From Silene noctiflora (taxonomy: Eukaryota > Streptophyta > Magnoliopsida > Caryophyllales > Caryophyllaceae), in the NCBI GenBank assembly GCA_009801015.1, contig VHZZ01000564.1, positions 37,740 through 63,266 of the forward strand: a DNA stretch of 25,527 nucleotides, in the 5' to 3' direction. The notes below the pieces were generated by a model. It saw only the letters and a list, made by a program, of their open reading frames with translations, was not told where the DNA came from and made no database searches. This document shows, one piece after another, positions 8,611 through 17,191 of the stretch (positions are counted from its first letter, which is position 1; each line of letters opens with the position of its first letter). A program made the position numbers and the translations under genes.

Positions 8611-8771
8611 ATCATTCGACAATAAGTCTCCCTTGTGACGGATATATTGTGACGGGTCAAGTATTACCCACATGGGTAGATAAGACAACAATTAAAGTGC
8701 ATAGGGAATCACAAATGGTTTGTCTTGTGACGGATATCGGTCGTCACAAATGAGAATTTGTGATCATTCGA
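8611..8771 (+). mobile_element. Mutator-like MITE, copy B, with 9-bp target-site duplication
   Basis: The duplicated target ATCATTCGA is at 8611-8619 and 8763-8771, leaving an element of 143 bp (8620-8762). The left terminus CAATAAGTCTCCCTTGTGAC and the reverse-complemented right terminus CACAAATTCTCATTTGTGAC align without gaps over about 22 bp, with about 16 matches. A 9-bp duplication is diagnostic of the Mutator superfamily. The interior repeats TTGTGACGG and contains ACCCACATGGGT, so the element can fold back. It is non-coding and needs a transposase from elsewhere. Confidence 0.85.
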
Positions 8772-8828
8772 AAGGATGAGATAGGTTGGTCATACTTTAG
8801 GGGATCAATCTAGTTTTATTACCTTATC

Positions 8829-8853
8829 AAAAAAAAAAAAAAAAAAAAAAAAA
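8829..8853 (+). repeat. Poly(A) tail of the truncated LINE
   Basis: Twenty-five consecutive adenines follow TTATTACCTTATC, marking the 3' end of the LINE insertion. Confidence 0.9.
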
Positions 8854-9862
8854 CTTATTTTAAAATTGAATATCTATGCAAAAATGAAACAATGAGAAAG
8901 TAATAGAATAAGTAGAAATATAAATTAAAGGTTACATTTTGTGGTTCTATTTTCTTAAGGTTTCTATATTCAGACTTAAAGTGAGGTGACACTTTGACAA
9001 TGTTGAATAAGAAATTAAATAGTGTTTGGTAAAACCAAGAGATAAAAAAAACAAAGATGCCATTATTGAAGTACCAAAAGGGTAAAAAGGAAACCAACCT
9101 TTTGGCAAAAAACTGGATCCTAAAGCACTAAAGCAGAATCCATGCAGTAAATAGGTCAGTAAAAAATTTACTGCAATAAGTAATTTTACGGACACGCCCA
9201 CTGCCCACATCAATGTGGAGGCTTCTCCTTTTGCCATTAATATATTTTATTTGTTTTGTTTCATTCTGGACAAATTCAAATTCAAGGATTCCTAAAGGAA
9301 GGAACTAGTTAGGAATTTCTTCAATAATATTTACATTTCTTGGACCACTTTTACTGGATTAATTGAGAATGAATTAAATTCACCCCAACATGCATATCCC
9401 CCTTCTCCAGATTTGGGGTTTCAACAGATTCTGATGTGTGCAACTAGTTCGATTACATGCTATTTTCAATTTAGGTGAAGAGAACTCTAATGAGATCGAG
9501 TTTAAACAAGACTCCATGTTTACTTATGTTAGCGGTTTGTTCATATGTAACACATAAATACACGTCCAATGTGGAAACACGTCTTCATAACTATGTCTAT
9601 GTCGTCCCCTTGTGTTTTTTTACAGTTCTACGTAGTTCCCTAATTTAGAATTATACCCTTAAATTCATGAAAATGAAATCACTTTCACAATTCCAAACAC
9701 TACCCATAGGAAACTTTGAGAAAAATGAATTTGCCTTGTCTCTAACAAGAGGAAAGCAATTAACCAGACTCTTAAAATGGGTAACCATAAAGAGCCCACT
9801 TGGCTGTGTAAAGAACAATAACTCACAAGTCATCTACCAAAACCAGAAATTGAACCTTATAT
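8854..9862. other. Unassigned AT-rich spacer
   Basis: Minus-strand frames at 8855-9097 and 8947-9237 are phenylalanine/leucine-rich translations of AT-rich DNA and overlap each other. I see no gene, RNA or transposon terminus here. Confidence 0.45.
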
Positions 9863-10080
9863 GCATGAATGCTTAATACACAAATTCTCATTTGTGACAG
9901 ACATATTTGTCGCAAGATTGCGACGGATCAAGTACTATCCATGTGGGGTAGATAACACAAAAACAGAGTGTCTAGAGAGTAGCAATCGGTTTTGTCTTAT
10001 TTATCTATCCACATGGGTAATACTTGACTCGTCGCAAGCTTGCGACAGATATGTGTAAGGGAGACTTGCTGGCATGAATG
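9863..10080 (-). mobile_element. Mutator-like MITE, copy C, inverted, with 9-bp target-site duplication
   Basis: GCATGAATG occurs at 9863-9871 and 10072-10080, bounding a 200-bp element (9872-10071). The right end read on the minus strand, CAGCAAGTCTCCCTT, matches the left end of copy B, and the + strand left end CACAAATTCTCATTTGTGAC (from 9879) matches copy B's right end. Seven bases, CTTAATA (9872-9878), lie between the duplication and that terminus, possibly filler. Interior arms GTCGCAAG..TTGCGACGG with GATCAAGTACTATCCATGTG, and their inverted partners at 9993-10050, would form a long hairpin. Confidence 0.8.
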
Positions 10081-10357
10081 AATGTATAAATCCATAAATT
10101 AGTACTAAAAATCATTCCGTAGAGTGAAAAATTATTACCAAAGATCACATGTTGAATTCTTTCACAAGTTTGACATCATAGATTGGATTTCCTTTAGAGA
10201 GCAAATCATTAAGAAACTAGTCAAAAAATAGCAGTCATTATTAGTCCATTTTTTTGTTGCACATTCTATGTACTATTATGCTTTGTACAATTTGTGTTGT
10301 TTTGAAGCTCACTTGTATTTTTATTAAATATTGCTAGTATCTCTTACAACGGGTATA
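10081..10357. other. Unassigned spacer
   Basis: No gene, RNA or repeat terminus is recognisable in this AT-rich stretch. Confidence 0.4.
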
Positions 10358-10447
10358 TCAGGCCTTGTCCTTTTCGGCAAATAGGAGCTGAACTAAACTT
10401 AGAGCTGAACTAAACTAAATGAGGCTGAAGAATGAAGTTGAAGTATT
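10358..10447. mobile_element. Partial MITE, AGGCC..TGTTCTTTT family, copy 2a
   Basis: AGGCCTTGTCCTTTTCGGC (from 10360) is a family left terminus, followed by AGGAGCTGAACTAAACT as in copy 2b. No matching right end occurs before copy 2b starts at 10449, so this copy is truncated or the pair arose by nested insertion. Confidence 0.55.
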
Positions 10448-10671
10448 AGGCCTTGTTCTTTTCAACTGAAAGGAGCTGAACTGGACTGAATTGAGCCGGG
10501 CTGAACTGAATGGAGCGAAAGTAAGAACACGACCTAAATCAAGCTAAAATTTATGAAGAGATGAGCTTAAATGAGCTGAAATTAAGTTAGAAAGAACATC
10601 TTCTATGAAGTTGAACTGAAATGGATTGGACTAAAATGAGGTGAGATTAAGCAAAAAAGAACACGGCCTAA
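10447..10671. mobile_element. MITE, AGGCC..TGTTCTTTT family, copy 2b
   Basis: The left end TTAGGCCTTGTTCTTTTC (from 10447) matches the reverse complement of the right end, TTAGGCCGTGTTCTTTTT (up to 10671). The element is about 225 bp and is filled with degenerate GAGCTGAACTGAA-like subrepeats on this strand. It is non-coding. Copy 1 lies at 4676-4770. Confidence 0.7.
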
Positions 10672-11358
10672 ATCATGAAGTACTTAGTAATAATCTGCAT
10701 ATCTATTCTCGATAATATTTTCATATAGGTCACTGATTCATAAGACATTTCACGTCGAACACACTCTTACCCCACCGTGTGCAATTCCTTAAGTTGGCAC
10801 ATAATTGCGATTATATAAACCGCCTTGTACAAGCATTTGTGAAGGTTATAAATGTATCTTGTGTACAACTATAGATGGGTTGTATCCAAAAGAATTGGAT
10901 CAGGGTAAAAAAATTGGCAGAGCAAGAAATATGAGCAAAATAACAGTACCTAGTCCCAAAGAAGGATAGAGCAGAGTATCAGATGATTGAGGCCCCTACA
11001 CATAATGCACCATAAAACACAGAAAGTGGCAACAGAGGTTGCATCAAAACACAAACAAGTTTCAATTAAAGCTTTGTTCAGAGTGTCTTCAGTTGATTTC
11101 TGAAATTTCAATCAAGACAGTAAATATTTTGGTGACAAAACCCTCATTCAATTACCTACCAAGAAGACCCACTTTAAGATTATACACATGTCTGTGCAAA
11201 TATGAGCTTTTATAGGAATATATTATTCAAAAGAAACAATTGGAGAAAAAAATGAACAAGTAAAGAAATGGATGCTAATCCAAGTGCCTAACCTAAAGAG
11301 AGTTAGAGATACTACTCCCTTTAACTGCTTAAAGGAATCCATTGTCGTGTGCCGGGGG
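10672..11358. other. Unassigned spacer
   Basis: AT-rich non-coding sequence with no feature I can name. Confidence 0.4.
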
Positions 11359-11431
11359 AGGTTATCACATAGGCGCAATTATAGCATACGTCTCAAGGTT
11401 TATCACATACGCAGAATTATAGCATACGTCT
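11359..11431. repeat. Tandem duplication of about 36 bp
   Basis: AGGTTATCACATAGGCGCA.. at 11359-11393 and AGGTTTATCACATACGCAG.. at 11396-11431 both continue into ATTATAGCATACGTCT. It is a local tandem duplication with a few substitutions and one indel. Confidence 0.8.
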
Positions 11432-11968
11432 GATGCAAATTCCCGCGCAAAGAGATATTACATTAGTAGAAATAACAATGCAAGCTTACATAAGACATAG
11501 TCCAAGGTAAATCAATGAGGACGGAGGGTTTACGCACTTTTTTCGCTACATTGTCAATGAGGCCATGTTAGGAGAGCTGCTTAAACACTTTTAAATAATA
11601 CTCCGTATGTTTTAAAATACAAAGGAATAGCACTGTTTGGAGTAAGTCTTCTACGGGACAGTAAAAAAATAAAAACGGTTTATTAATAAAAACAATTACG
11701 ACGTACAAAAAATCTTATTATAAAGACATGTACCAAATAAAATAATCACTTTGAAACAAGATTAATAATAAAAGGTTTCGAAAAAGTGGTCTAGTAATAA
11801 TTTAGTAAAATATCGTCTTTCACAAGTATTTGGGTATTGCTTAACGAACAAATTAAAAGCATTTGGGTTCTGCAACACAATTGAAGTCTAGAACTGAAGA
11901 AGACAGGAGCCGACCAAGTCCTTAATGCAATTAACAGAAGACATTCAATACATTGATATGATATGATA

Positions 11969-11970
<2 letters not shown>

Positions 11971-12003
<33 letters not shown>
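11971..12003. repeat. (TTA)11 microsatellite
   Basis: Eleven perfect TTA triplets, preceded by a short GATAT-rich run. Confidence 0.95.
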
Positions 12004-12004
<1 letters not shown>

Positions 12005-12590
12005 GCCCTATTAATGTCGCCCTACATCATCTTCTACCCGACCATCAACTAATCTTTTTATCTTTACTCAATTATTTTAATGTGTTTCTTAATTATATAG
12101 TAATTACTCTTGTCAGTTCCCAGCCTTTTGCATGGAGGGTTTCATGCTGTACCGTTTCAACAACTATAAAAAAATGCATCCAGAAAAACAAAAAGTAGAG
12201 TAGAAAACTAAGTAGATAACAAAGTCGGGTACTAATGTTTTCTTTTTTGTATCTTATAGTAAAGACAGACGGACATTCATGGTATTAAGTATTCGTTTCG
12301 ACTACTGGTGGAGCGAGAAAGGCTAGTGGAGTTGTCTCCCCTAAACTGATATCTTTCATTTTTTATGTTTCACTAGTTGAATTATAAATTCGACCCCTGG
12401 ACTTTTCAGTCAACATTTTACCCCAGCAGGGACACCACATGTCCAGTTAGAGCTTTGTCAATGTTTCCGTCTTTATTTTACTTGCGATCTCATCTCGGTC
12501 GACACCCTATTGATTAATTGACATTATGTCTAAATACAACATCCAATCCTTATACCTTTTGTGACTATAACTAATCCTTAAACATGCCAA
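12004..12590. other. Unassigned spacer left of the Copia element
   Basis: No coding frame or repeat structure is recognisable. It ends at the target-site duplication ACCTA. Confidence 0.4.
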
Positions 12591-12595
12591 ACCTA
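12591..12595. repeat. Left target-site duplication of the Copia element
   Basis: ACCTA immediately precedes the 5' LTR and is repeated at 17187-17191 directly after the 3' LTR. Confidence 0.9.
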
Positions 12596-12734
12596 TATTA
12601 GGCCGACTTGGGCCCATATGCATTAGATTTTCGTTAGGGTTATATCCCGAGCTAATCATGTATTTAAACCCGTCTTGAGAATGAGAAAGACACAACACAT
12701 TTTACCAAATCACATATAACTTACAATCTTATCA
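12596..12734 (+). repeat. 5' LTR (139 bp)
   Basis: It begins TATTAGGCCGACTT and ends CTTATCA. The usual terminal TG is TA here, and both LTRs share this. TGTATTTAAACC-like sequence near 12658-12668 could serve as a TATA-type promoter. It differs from the 3' LTR by six substitutions and no indels. Confidence 0.95.
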
Positions 12735-12745
12735 TGGTATCAGGT
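12735..12745 (+). other. Primer-binding site (initiator tRNA-Met)
   Basis: TGGTATCAG directly follows the 5' LTR. It is complementary to the 3' end of the plant initiator methionine tRNA, the usual Copia primer. The match fades after nine bases. Confidence 0.9.
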
Positions 12746-12827
12746 TCAAGGTTTCGATCTTAAACCCTAATTTCCGCCTTTCATCATCTCGTGACCCTCG
12801 TTCTTCCTTTGTCGTTTCTCAATAACA

Positions 12828-13690
12828 ATGACGCAGGAGAGCGCGGTCACAGTCTCTTCCTCCCAAACACTCGACAAAATTGATGCCATGTCTCCTTATT
12901 ATCTTAGTAGTCATGATATTCCCAATCAATCCATAACTTATGTTAAACTTTGTACTGATAATTATGAGGAGTGGAGTCNGTCTATGCGCCAATCTCTTAA
13001 ATCGAGGCGTAAATTCGGCTTTTGTGATGGCTCCATTCCCAAACCCACGGACAAATTCCATCTTGATCAGTGGGAGGTTGTCCATTGTACTCTTGTCCAA
13101 TGGATTATGCACTCCATCGATGCCTCCATCAAGAGTAGTATCTCTTATTTTGAAGACGCTCGTCTTCTTTGGGACGATTTGGCTGAGCGATTTGCGACGG
13201 TCGATGGCTCGAAGATTCACGGACTGAAGTCACAACTCCATGATTGTCGCCAATCCAAAGGTATGACTGTTACTACTTACTTCGGTAATTTAAAAGCTCT
13301 TTGGGATGCTATCGCCAGTCATGAGCCGCCCTTTGCTTGTACTTGTGGTCGCTGTTTGTGTGGGATACATAAGAATGCACTTGCACGTCAGGATTCGGAG
13401 AGGTTGCATAAATTTCTTATGGGCTTAGATTTGTCTATTTATTCTAATATTCGGTCGCATGTTTTGTCTCTCGGCCCTTTGCCTCCTCTTAATCGTGCAT
13501 TTCAATTGGTATTACAAGAGGAGCGGCTGCGTACTGGTGCGTCTAGTACCTCGGACGCACCCACTGATGTTATGGCTTTTGCTATGCGACATTCGTCTCA
13601 CACGACTACCCCCTCTGCGACTGATTGACGTGCTCTTCGGGATCTCGAAAGACAGGAGCGTAGGAAGCTGACTTGTTCCCACTGTACTGC
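12828..13690 (+). pseudogene. Copia gag, broken
   Basis: The frame from ATG 12828 encodes a capsid-type Gag: an N-terminal segment with YVKLCTDNYEEWS, then the gag domain, with LRQ-like helices, SISYFEDARLLWDDLAERF and LMGLDLSIYSNIRSHVL. It closes at TGA 13626-13628, but the same frame continues with RALRDLERQERRKLTCSHC, so the stop is probably a point mutation. CSHC would begin the CCHC zinc knuckle, and the rest of the knuckle is lost at the N run 13691-13694. One ambiguous base lies at 12979. Gag would form the particle that packages the element's RNA. Confidence 0.85.
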
Positions 13691-13694
13691 NNNN
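13691..13694. other. Assembly gap (4 N) inside the Copia element
   Basis: Four N interrupt the gag zinc knuckle, and the frame differs on the two sides. Zinc knuckle and protease are closer together here than is usual in Copia elements, so the true gap may be longer than four bases. Confidence 0.8.
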
Positions 13695-14466
13695 CTGCTC
13701 GTGTCAATGTCCTCCTGTCCGAGCCCTCATCTTCATCCAGCGACCGTCTTTCTGGTATGTTCTCTGACTGGATTATTGATACCGGGGCCTCTCACCATGT
13801 CACTGGTGACTTCGCGTGTTTAACCAACACTTATTCCATCCCGCCATGTCCTATCTGCCTTTCTAATGGGGCTCGTGTTTCGGCCAAAGTTGCTGAGACA
13901 GTTTGGTTGAATGATTCTTTAATTCTAACCAATGTCTTATATGTACCAAGTCTCACTTGCAATTTGCTTTCCGTCTCACAATTAATTGCCTCTACAAATT
14001 GTGCTGTGAGTTTTACTAATAAATTTTGCTGCATTCAGGACCCTTCGTTGAGGACGAAGATTGGAGCCGGTGAGCTACGGGATGGACTCTACTTCTTGCG
14101 TTTGGTGGGACGGTCGGCTATGGTCAATGGGGTGAGCGCTGCCGACTCTTTTGATTTATGGCACAAGCGTCTTGGGCAACCCTCAAATAAAGTAGTTAAT
14201 TTACTTCTTCATGTTAGCAAGCTCCCTTCTGCGAACAATATTCCTTGTGATGTTTGTCACCAGGCTAAACAGATTCGTCGTAGTTTTCATTTAAGTGATA
14301 ATAAAGCGTCGGATATTTTTGCTTTAATTCACTTTGATTTATGGGGTCCTTATCGTACTCCCTCGTCTTGTGGTGCGAAATATTTCTTAACTATCGTAGA
14401 TGATTATTCACGTGCCGTATGGGTGTATCTTCTTCTTGATAAAACAGAGGTCACAAACTCACAACT
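13695..14466 (+). pseudogene. Copia protease and N-terminal integrase, broken
   Basis: The aspartic protease has its catalytic motif in DWIIDTGASHHVTGD (DTGA at 13778-13789), which would cleave the polyprotein. The integrase begins with a zinc-binding H-H-C-C region: WHKRLGQPS (His at 14162) to CDVCHQAKQ. Its catalytic core opens with FDLWGPY, carrying the first Asp of the DDE triad, and FLTIVDDYSRAVWVYLL. The frame shifts near 14440-14465, after which the core continues in the next frame. Both enzymes are therefore separated from their downstream partner. Confidence 0.85.
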
Positions 14467-15380
14467 ATGTTTAAGAATTTTTTCGCTATGGTTGAAACAC
14501 AATTTTCGAAACAAGTTAAAATGATCCGGTCCGACAATGGCACAGAATTTAATACTATCGCTGCTTTCTTTGTCGAAAATGGTATTTCTTTTCAAACCTC
14601 ATGTGTTGGCACTCCTCAGCAAAATGGCCGTGTCGAACGTAAACATCGACATATTTTGAATGTCGCCCGAGCCCTTTTATTTCAGGCCAACCTTCCTATA
14701 TCTTTTTGGGGTGAGTGTATTTTGTCGGCTGCATACCTTATCAATCGCACACCCTCATTCCTTCTTCAATACAAAACTCCGCATGAATTATTATTTGGCA
14801 ATGCTCCGTCGTACGCCAATATACGAGTCTTTGGCTGCCTATGCTTTGTTCACAATCAACATACTAAAGGAGATAAGTTTACTAGTCGCAGCCGTTAAGT
14901 GTGTTTTTGTCAGGTATCCATATAATAAGAAAGGTTGGAAAGTGTTTGACCTCGCTACCGGGGAAGTATTTGTATCTCGGGATGTTCGGTTTTATGAAAC
15001 TTCATTTCCTTACCTCACCACTTCTCCTACTGTTCCAAATGGGGGGAAGGGGACACCACGGCTTCTTCTATTCCAGCAGTTCCCATAGATGATGACGTGC
15101 TTCCTGATGATCCGGGGAATGTCGCACAAACTGCACAAACTGAGGTTATTAATGAGGTCGTGGGTGTGCATACTGATATGAATCCTAATGTTGAAGAGGC
15201 GGAACCGGGTATGACTATGGGTGCTCCATCTACTGCTTCGGGTACCGACACTTCAGCAGAACAAACTGACACTCTTGGTCCTCTTGGACGGGGACATCGA
15301 CTTAAGATACCTTCCACTCGTTTACGTGGTTATGTCGTTGGCACCACGACCGGTCCCACCACGCCACCGTCCTCCCCATA
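14467..15380 (+). pseudogene. Copia integrase C-terminal part and linker, broken
   Basis: MIRSDNGTEF (Asp at 14533-14535) and GTPQQNGRVERKHRHI (Glu) supply the remaining DDE residues. FGCLCFVHN and, in the next frame, YNKKGWKVFDLATGE and VFVSRDVRFYE form the C-terminal GKGY-type region. Frame changes occur near 14897 and in the G-rich stretch around 15040-15060. The long serine/threonine/proline-rich linker to the reverse transcriptase ends at an in-frame TAA (15379-15381), beyond which the same frame continues into reverse transcriptase. Confidence 0.8.
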
Positions 15381-15381
15381 A

Positions 15382-16206
15382 AGCTCGGCTCCATCCTCTC
15401 CATCCTCTTCCTCGGGTACCCCGTATGCCCTTGCAAATTATCTTAATGGTAACAAGTTTTCTGTTTCCCATCGTCACTTTCTTGCAGCAATAACGGAAGG
15501 TGTTGAGCCTCCTTCTTTCCGTGTTGCTATTACTGACCCTACTTGGTGTAAGGCTATGCAAGAGGAAATTACGGCGCTAGAGAATAATAACACTTGGGAA
15601 ATCACTGATCTTCCGGCTGATAAAAAGGCTCTTGGGTGTCGTTGGGTGTATAAAATTAAATATAAATCCGACGGTCAGATTGAGCGCTATAAGGCCCGTC
15701 TCGTTATCTTTGGAAACCATCAGGTTGAAGGCATTGATTTCAGTGAAACATTTGCTCTTATTGTAAAGATGGTGACAGTTCGTGCTTTTCTTGCTGTTGC
15801 TGTAATTAAACGGTGGGAACTCCATCAGATGGATGTCCATAATGCTTTTTTACATGGAGATCTATCCGAGGAAGTGTATATGCGTTTGCCACCGGGATTT
15901 AGCAAAGGTAAGGAAGGAAAGGTGTGTAGGCTCCGCAAGTCATTGTATGGCCTCCGTCAAGCACCTCGTTGTTGGTTTGCGAAACTTGGTGCTGCCTTAC
16001 GAGACTATGGATTTATTCAATCCTATTCGGATTACTCGCTTTTCAGCTACACTATGGCCGAGGTTTGTATTCATGTCCTCGTCTATGTTGATGACCTTGT
16101 TATTTCCGGAAATAATTCGTCAGCAATTAACAAGTTCAAAGCTTATCTTAGTAGTTGTTTCCATATGAAAGACCTCAGGTCCTTAAAAGTATTTTTTAGG
16201 CATTGA
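15382..16206 (+). pseudogene. Copia reverse transcriptase, broken at its end
   Basis: The longest intact block of the element. It contains NNTWEITDLPADKKALGCRW, KIKYKSDGQIERYKARLV, QMDVHNAFLHGDL (first catalytic Asp), RLRKSLYGLRQAPRCWF and LVYVDDLVISG, with the YVDD metal-binding motif at 16084-16095. A frame change in the T-rich run at 16192-16197 closes it at TGA 16204-16206. The connection domain resumes in another frame (LGIEVARN, with one ambiguous base at 16221). Confidence 0.9.
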
Positions 16207-17040
16207 GGTAGCTCGAAATTNTGAGGGCATTTTTCTTAGTCAACGGAAATATGCACTTGACATTATTTCTGAAGCCGGGCTCCTTGGTGCTAAACCTGCC
16301 GCCACACCCATCGAGCAACATCATTCCTTGGGATTGGCTACGGGTGCTCTTGTTCCTAATGTGGAGTCCTACCGCCGCCTCGTGGGACGTCTCGTGTACT
16401 TAGCTGTGACTCGTCCCGACTTATCATATGATGTTCATGTCTTGTCCCAGTTTCTTCATCAACCGCGCAAGGAGCATATGGATGCTGCACTTCGGGTTGT
16501 TCGTTACTTGAAAGGGAAACCAGGTCAGGGTTTTTATTGAAAAGTGACAGTGCTCTACATGTTTCTAGATGGTGCGATTCCGACTATGCCGGGTGCCCTT
16601 TAACTCGCCGTTCCGTCTCGGGTTGGGTTGTTTTTCTTGGTGACTCTCCCGTGTCTTGGAAAACTAAGAAGCAGCACACCGTTTCTCTCTCTTCTGCTGA
16701 AGCAGAATACCGTTCCATGGCTGCTGTTTTATGTGAACTCAAGTGGCTCTCGGGACTTCTATCTAGCTTGGGCATTACTCTTACCCGCCCTATGCATATT
16801 TTTTGCAATAGTCAGTCGGCCATTCACATTGCTCAGAATCCGGTCTTCCATGAACGTACCAAACATATCGAGGTGGATTGTCACTACATTCGCGATGCTA
16901 TTACTGAAGGGCTTGTTACTACTTCGCATGTTGCTACTCATTCTCAGATTGCTGACATTTTCACTAAGGCTTTAGGATCTGTTCAATTTAATCTTCTTCT
17001 CCGCAAACTGGGCGTTCTTGATCTCCACGCTCCAGTTTGA
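16199..17040 (+). pseudogene. Copia connection and RNase H, broken and catalytically altered
   Basis: The frame after 16199 reads FLSQRKYALDIISEAGL, SYRRLVGRLVYLAVTRPDL and HMDAALRVVRYLKGKPGQG. A frame change near 16530 leads into the RNase H domain: WCDSDYAGCP (first Asp), SLSSAEAEYRS (Glu) and HERTKHIEVDCHYIRDAI. The second catalytic position, usually Asp in a CDNxSA motif, is Asn here (CNSQSAI, near 16803-16820). The frame ends at TGA 17038-17040, just before the polypurine tract, as is usual for Copia. Confidence 0.9.
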
Positions 17041-17047
17041 GGGGGGG
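17040..17047 (+). other. Polypurine tract
   Basis: A run AGGGGGGG lies immediately before the 3' LTR. It would prime plus-strand synthesis. Confidence 0.9.
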
Positions 17048-17186
17048 TATTAGGCCGACTTAGGCCCATATGCACTAGGTTTTCGTTAGGGTTATATCCC
17101 GAGCTAATCATGTATTTAAACCCGTCTTGAGAATGAGAAAGACACAACACATTTTACCAAAACACATATAACTTACAGCCTTATCA
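17048..17186 (+). repeat. 3' LTR (139 bp)
   Basis: It has the same length and termini as the 5' LTR, with six substitutions between the copies. It is followed directly by the duplicated ACCTA (17187-17191). Confidence 0.95.
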
Positions 17187-17191
17187 ACCTA

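Larger units (their letters stand above)
7794..8853 (+). mobile_element. 5'-truncated LINE with poly(A) tail, interrupted by a MITE
   Basis: The coding part (7794-8585) is the C-terminus of a plant LINE polyprotein, ending at what looks like its natural stop (8583-8585). The 3' UTR continues to 8610, is interrupted by a Mutator-like MITE (8620-8762), resumes after the duplicated 9 bp, and ends in 25 adenines (8829-8853). Joining across the MITE leaves a continuous 3' UTR with one copy of the 9-bp target. I could not find target-site duplications for the LINE itself. It belongs to a different LINE subfamily from the one at 149-2690. Confidence 0.85.
12596..17186 (+). mobile_element. Ty1/Copia LTR retrotransposon, structurally complete, coding-dead
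   Basis: The element is bounded by two 139-bp LTRs and flanked by the 5-bp duplication ACCTA (12591-12595 and 17187-17191). It has a primer-binding site and polypurine tract in the right places, and the domain order gag, protease, integrase, reverse transcriptase, RNase H defines Copia. At 4,591 bp with very short LTRs it resembles the Ale/Retrofit group; that lineage is a guess. The LTRs differ at six of 139 sites by eye (about 4.3%), which would put insertion in the low millions of years at usual plant rates. Coding is broken by at least two stop codons and five frameshifts, plus an N gap, so it cannot move on its own. Confidence 0.95.

Noticed and set aside
8855..9237. Phe/Leu-rich minus-strand frames that look like membrane proteins
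   Set aside because: Two overlapping frames in AT-rich DNA; hydrophobicity follows from T-rich codons and there is no supporting motif.
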